In this document: positions 5,036 through 5,590 of the stretch, piece after piece
Layout: every line of letters begins with the position of its first letter
Position numbering within the stretch: position 1 is the first letter of the stretch
Origin: an uncultured Selenomonadales bacterium
Lineage (GTDB): Bacteria > Bacillota > Negativicutes > Selenomonadales > Selenomonadaceae
NCBI GenBank assembly: GCA_946547205.1
Contig: CAMNPA010000104.1
Location: forward strand, 1-5,590
Length of the DNA stretch: 5,590 bases
Reading direction: 5' to 3'
Program-made: the position numbers and the translations under genes
The notes under the pieces: generated by a model
What the model saw: only the letters and a program-made list of their open reading frames with translations
What the model was told of the DNA's origin: nothing
Databases searched by the model: none

Positions 5036-5065
5036 ACCTGCGCGGCTGTGTCGTGAAAAATTTTC

Positions 5066-5093
5066 GGGTCGTCCAATGTGGATGACCTTTTTG
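5066..5093 (+). terminator. rho-independent terminator of ilvE
   Basis: GGTCGTCC (5067-5074) pairs with GGATGACC (5080-5087) through one G-U wobble around a 5-nt loop, followed by T5 (5088-5092). It begins 31 bp after the ilvE stop. Confidence 0.82.
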
Positions 5094-5094
5094 T

Positions 5095-5123
5095 TTGCGC
5101 GAATGCTTAATCGGTTGTATAAT
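5095..5123 (+). promoter_or_regulatory. promoter of the sstT-like gene
   Basis: A perfect -10 TATAAT (5118-5123) lies 17 bp from a weak -35 TTGCGC (5095-5100). The -35 follows the ilvE terminator tail within 2 bp. Predicted start near 5130, leader about 33 nt. Confidence 0.65.
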
Positions 5124-5162
5124 GCAACGGAATTTTTATCTTCAATTTGGGGGGGAAGGATT

Positions 5163-5590
5163 TTGTTTTCAAAGCTTACAAAAGTCTACGGCGAAACGGC
5201 ATTGATAAAATTAATCGCCGTGGGTCTGGTGATAGGAATTATGCTTGCGCTGTTCGTGCCAATGGTCGTGCCGGTCATCGCAGTTTTCGGCAAGCTGTTC
5301 GTCAACGCGTTGAAGGGCGTCGCGCCAATTTTGGTCTTCGTGCTCGTCATGAACGCAATGAGCCAACGTTCCGAATCCAATACGACAATGAAGCCGATAA
5401 TTCAGCTCTACGTCATGGGAACATTTTTTGCGTCATTGGTGGCGGTCACGGCGTCATTTTTATTCCCGACGACGTTAAAGTTACAAATCGACGCTGACAC
5501 GACAATTTCACCGCCGGGCGGAATAATTGAAGTTTTGCAGAACGTCATAATGAACGTCGTCGACAATCCGATTCACGCGCTCACGACGGC
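5163..5590 (+). CDS. sstT: serine/threonine:Na+ symporter, SstT type (5' part)
   Basis: The first 142 codons of a dicarboxylate/amino acid:cation symporter (DAACS/SDF family) are present, and the gene runs off the window (full SstT is about 400-415 residues). SstT takes up Ser/Thr with Na+ at the inner membrane. Seen: a short cytoplasmic start, hydrophobic spans at about 14-34, 35-63 (broken by KGVAP) and 79-102, the SstT-like segment LKGVAPILVFVLVMNAM (50-66), and ISPPGGIIEVLQNVIMNVVDNPI (115-137), which closely follows E. coli SstT as I remember it (ISPPSGIVEVM..., SNPIDAL). This separates it from GltP/DctA relatives. The start is TTG at 5163 after GGGGGAAGGA (5151-5160). No other in-frame start keeps the first span, apart from a non-standard ATT at 5160. 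Confidence 0.9.
   Translation, partial: MFSKLTKVYGETALIKLIAVGLVIGIMLALFVPMVVPVIAVFGKLFVNALKGVAPILVFVLVMNAMSQRSESNTTMKPIIQLYVMGTFFASLVAVTASFLFPTTLKLQIDADTTISPPGGIIEVLQNVIMNVVDNPIHALTT

Overview
The window reads as compact chromosomal DNA of moderate GC from a Gram-positive-type bacterium. Strong AGGAGG-like ribosome binding sites, TTG starts and a two-start lysC fit Firmicutes, and Negativicutes is my best but weak guess. I see no rRNA, tRNA, transposase, CRISPR array or phage gene. Everything that can be named is housekeeping amino-acid metabolism, plus one glycosyltransferase.

Layout. Positions 1-222 hold two identical 55-bp copies of a bidirectional terminator, flanking the 3' end of an unrecognised plus-strand gene. 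On the minus strand, lysC (aspartokinase, 2367-1132) is followed after 15 bp by a family-17 glycosyltransferase (1116-226). A strong sigma-70-type promoter at 2414-2442 probably drives both. lysC carries a clear internal start (GTG at 1620) for a separate regulatory beta subunit. Upstream, also on the minus strand, is a 100-residue protein of unknown function with an Ala/Pro tail (2808-2506), ended by a hairpin terminator whose U-tract abuts the lysC promoter.

Positions 2809-3206 carry no convincing gene. They hold a perfect 14-bp-stem hairpin, a GC-rich block and a strong plus-strand terminator, then a promoter and a flavin-reductase-like gene (3207-3734). Behind it lies a second, near-identical copy of that gene's last 18 codons and downstream sequence, best read as the remnant of a deleted tandem paralogue. 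The right edge of this remnant forms the promoter of ilvE (branched-chain aminotransferase, 3959-5035). A terminator, a promoter and the first 142 codons of an SstT-type Ser/Thr:Na+ symporter (5163 to the window end) close the window.

Functionally, aspartokinase opens the aspartate family pathway (Lys, Met, Thr and, through Thr, Ile), IlvE performs the last step of Ile/Leu/Val synthesis, and SstT imports Ser/Thr. They are metabolically related but sit in separate transcription units. I found no lysine riboswitch or T-box: the leaders predicted from the promoters are only about 25-40 nt. The most notable points are the lysC internal start and the two places where a gene 3' end plus its downstream sequence has been duplicated. 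I did not find a convincing new multi-gene system.
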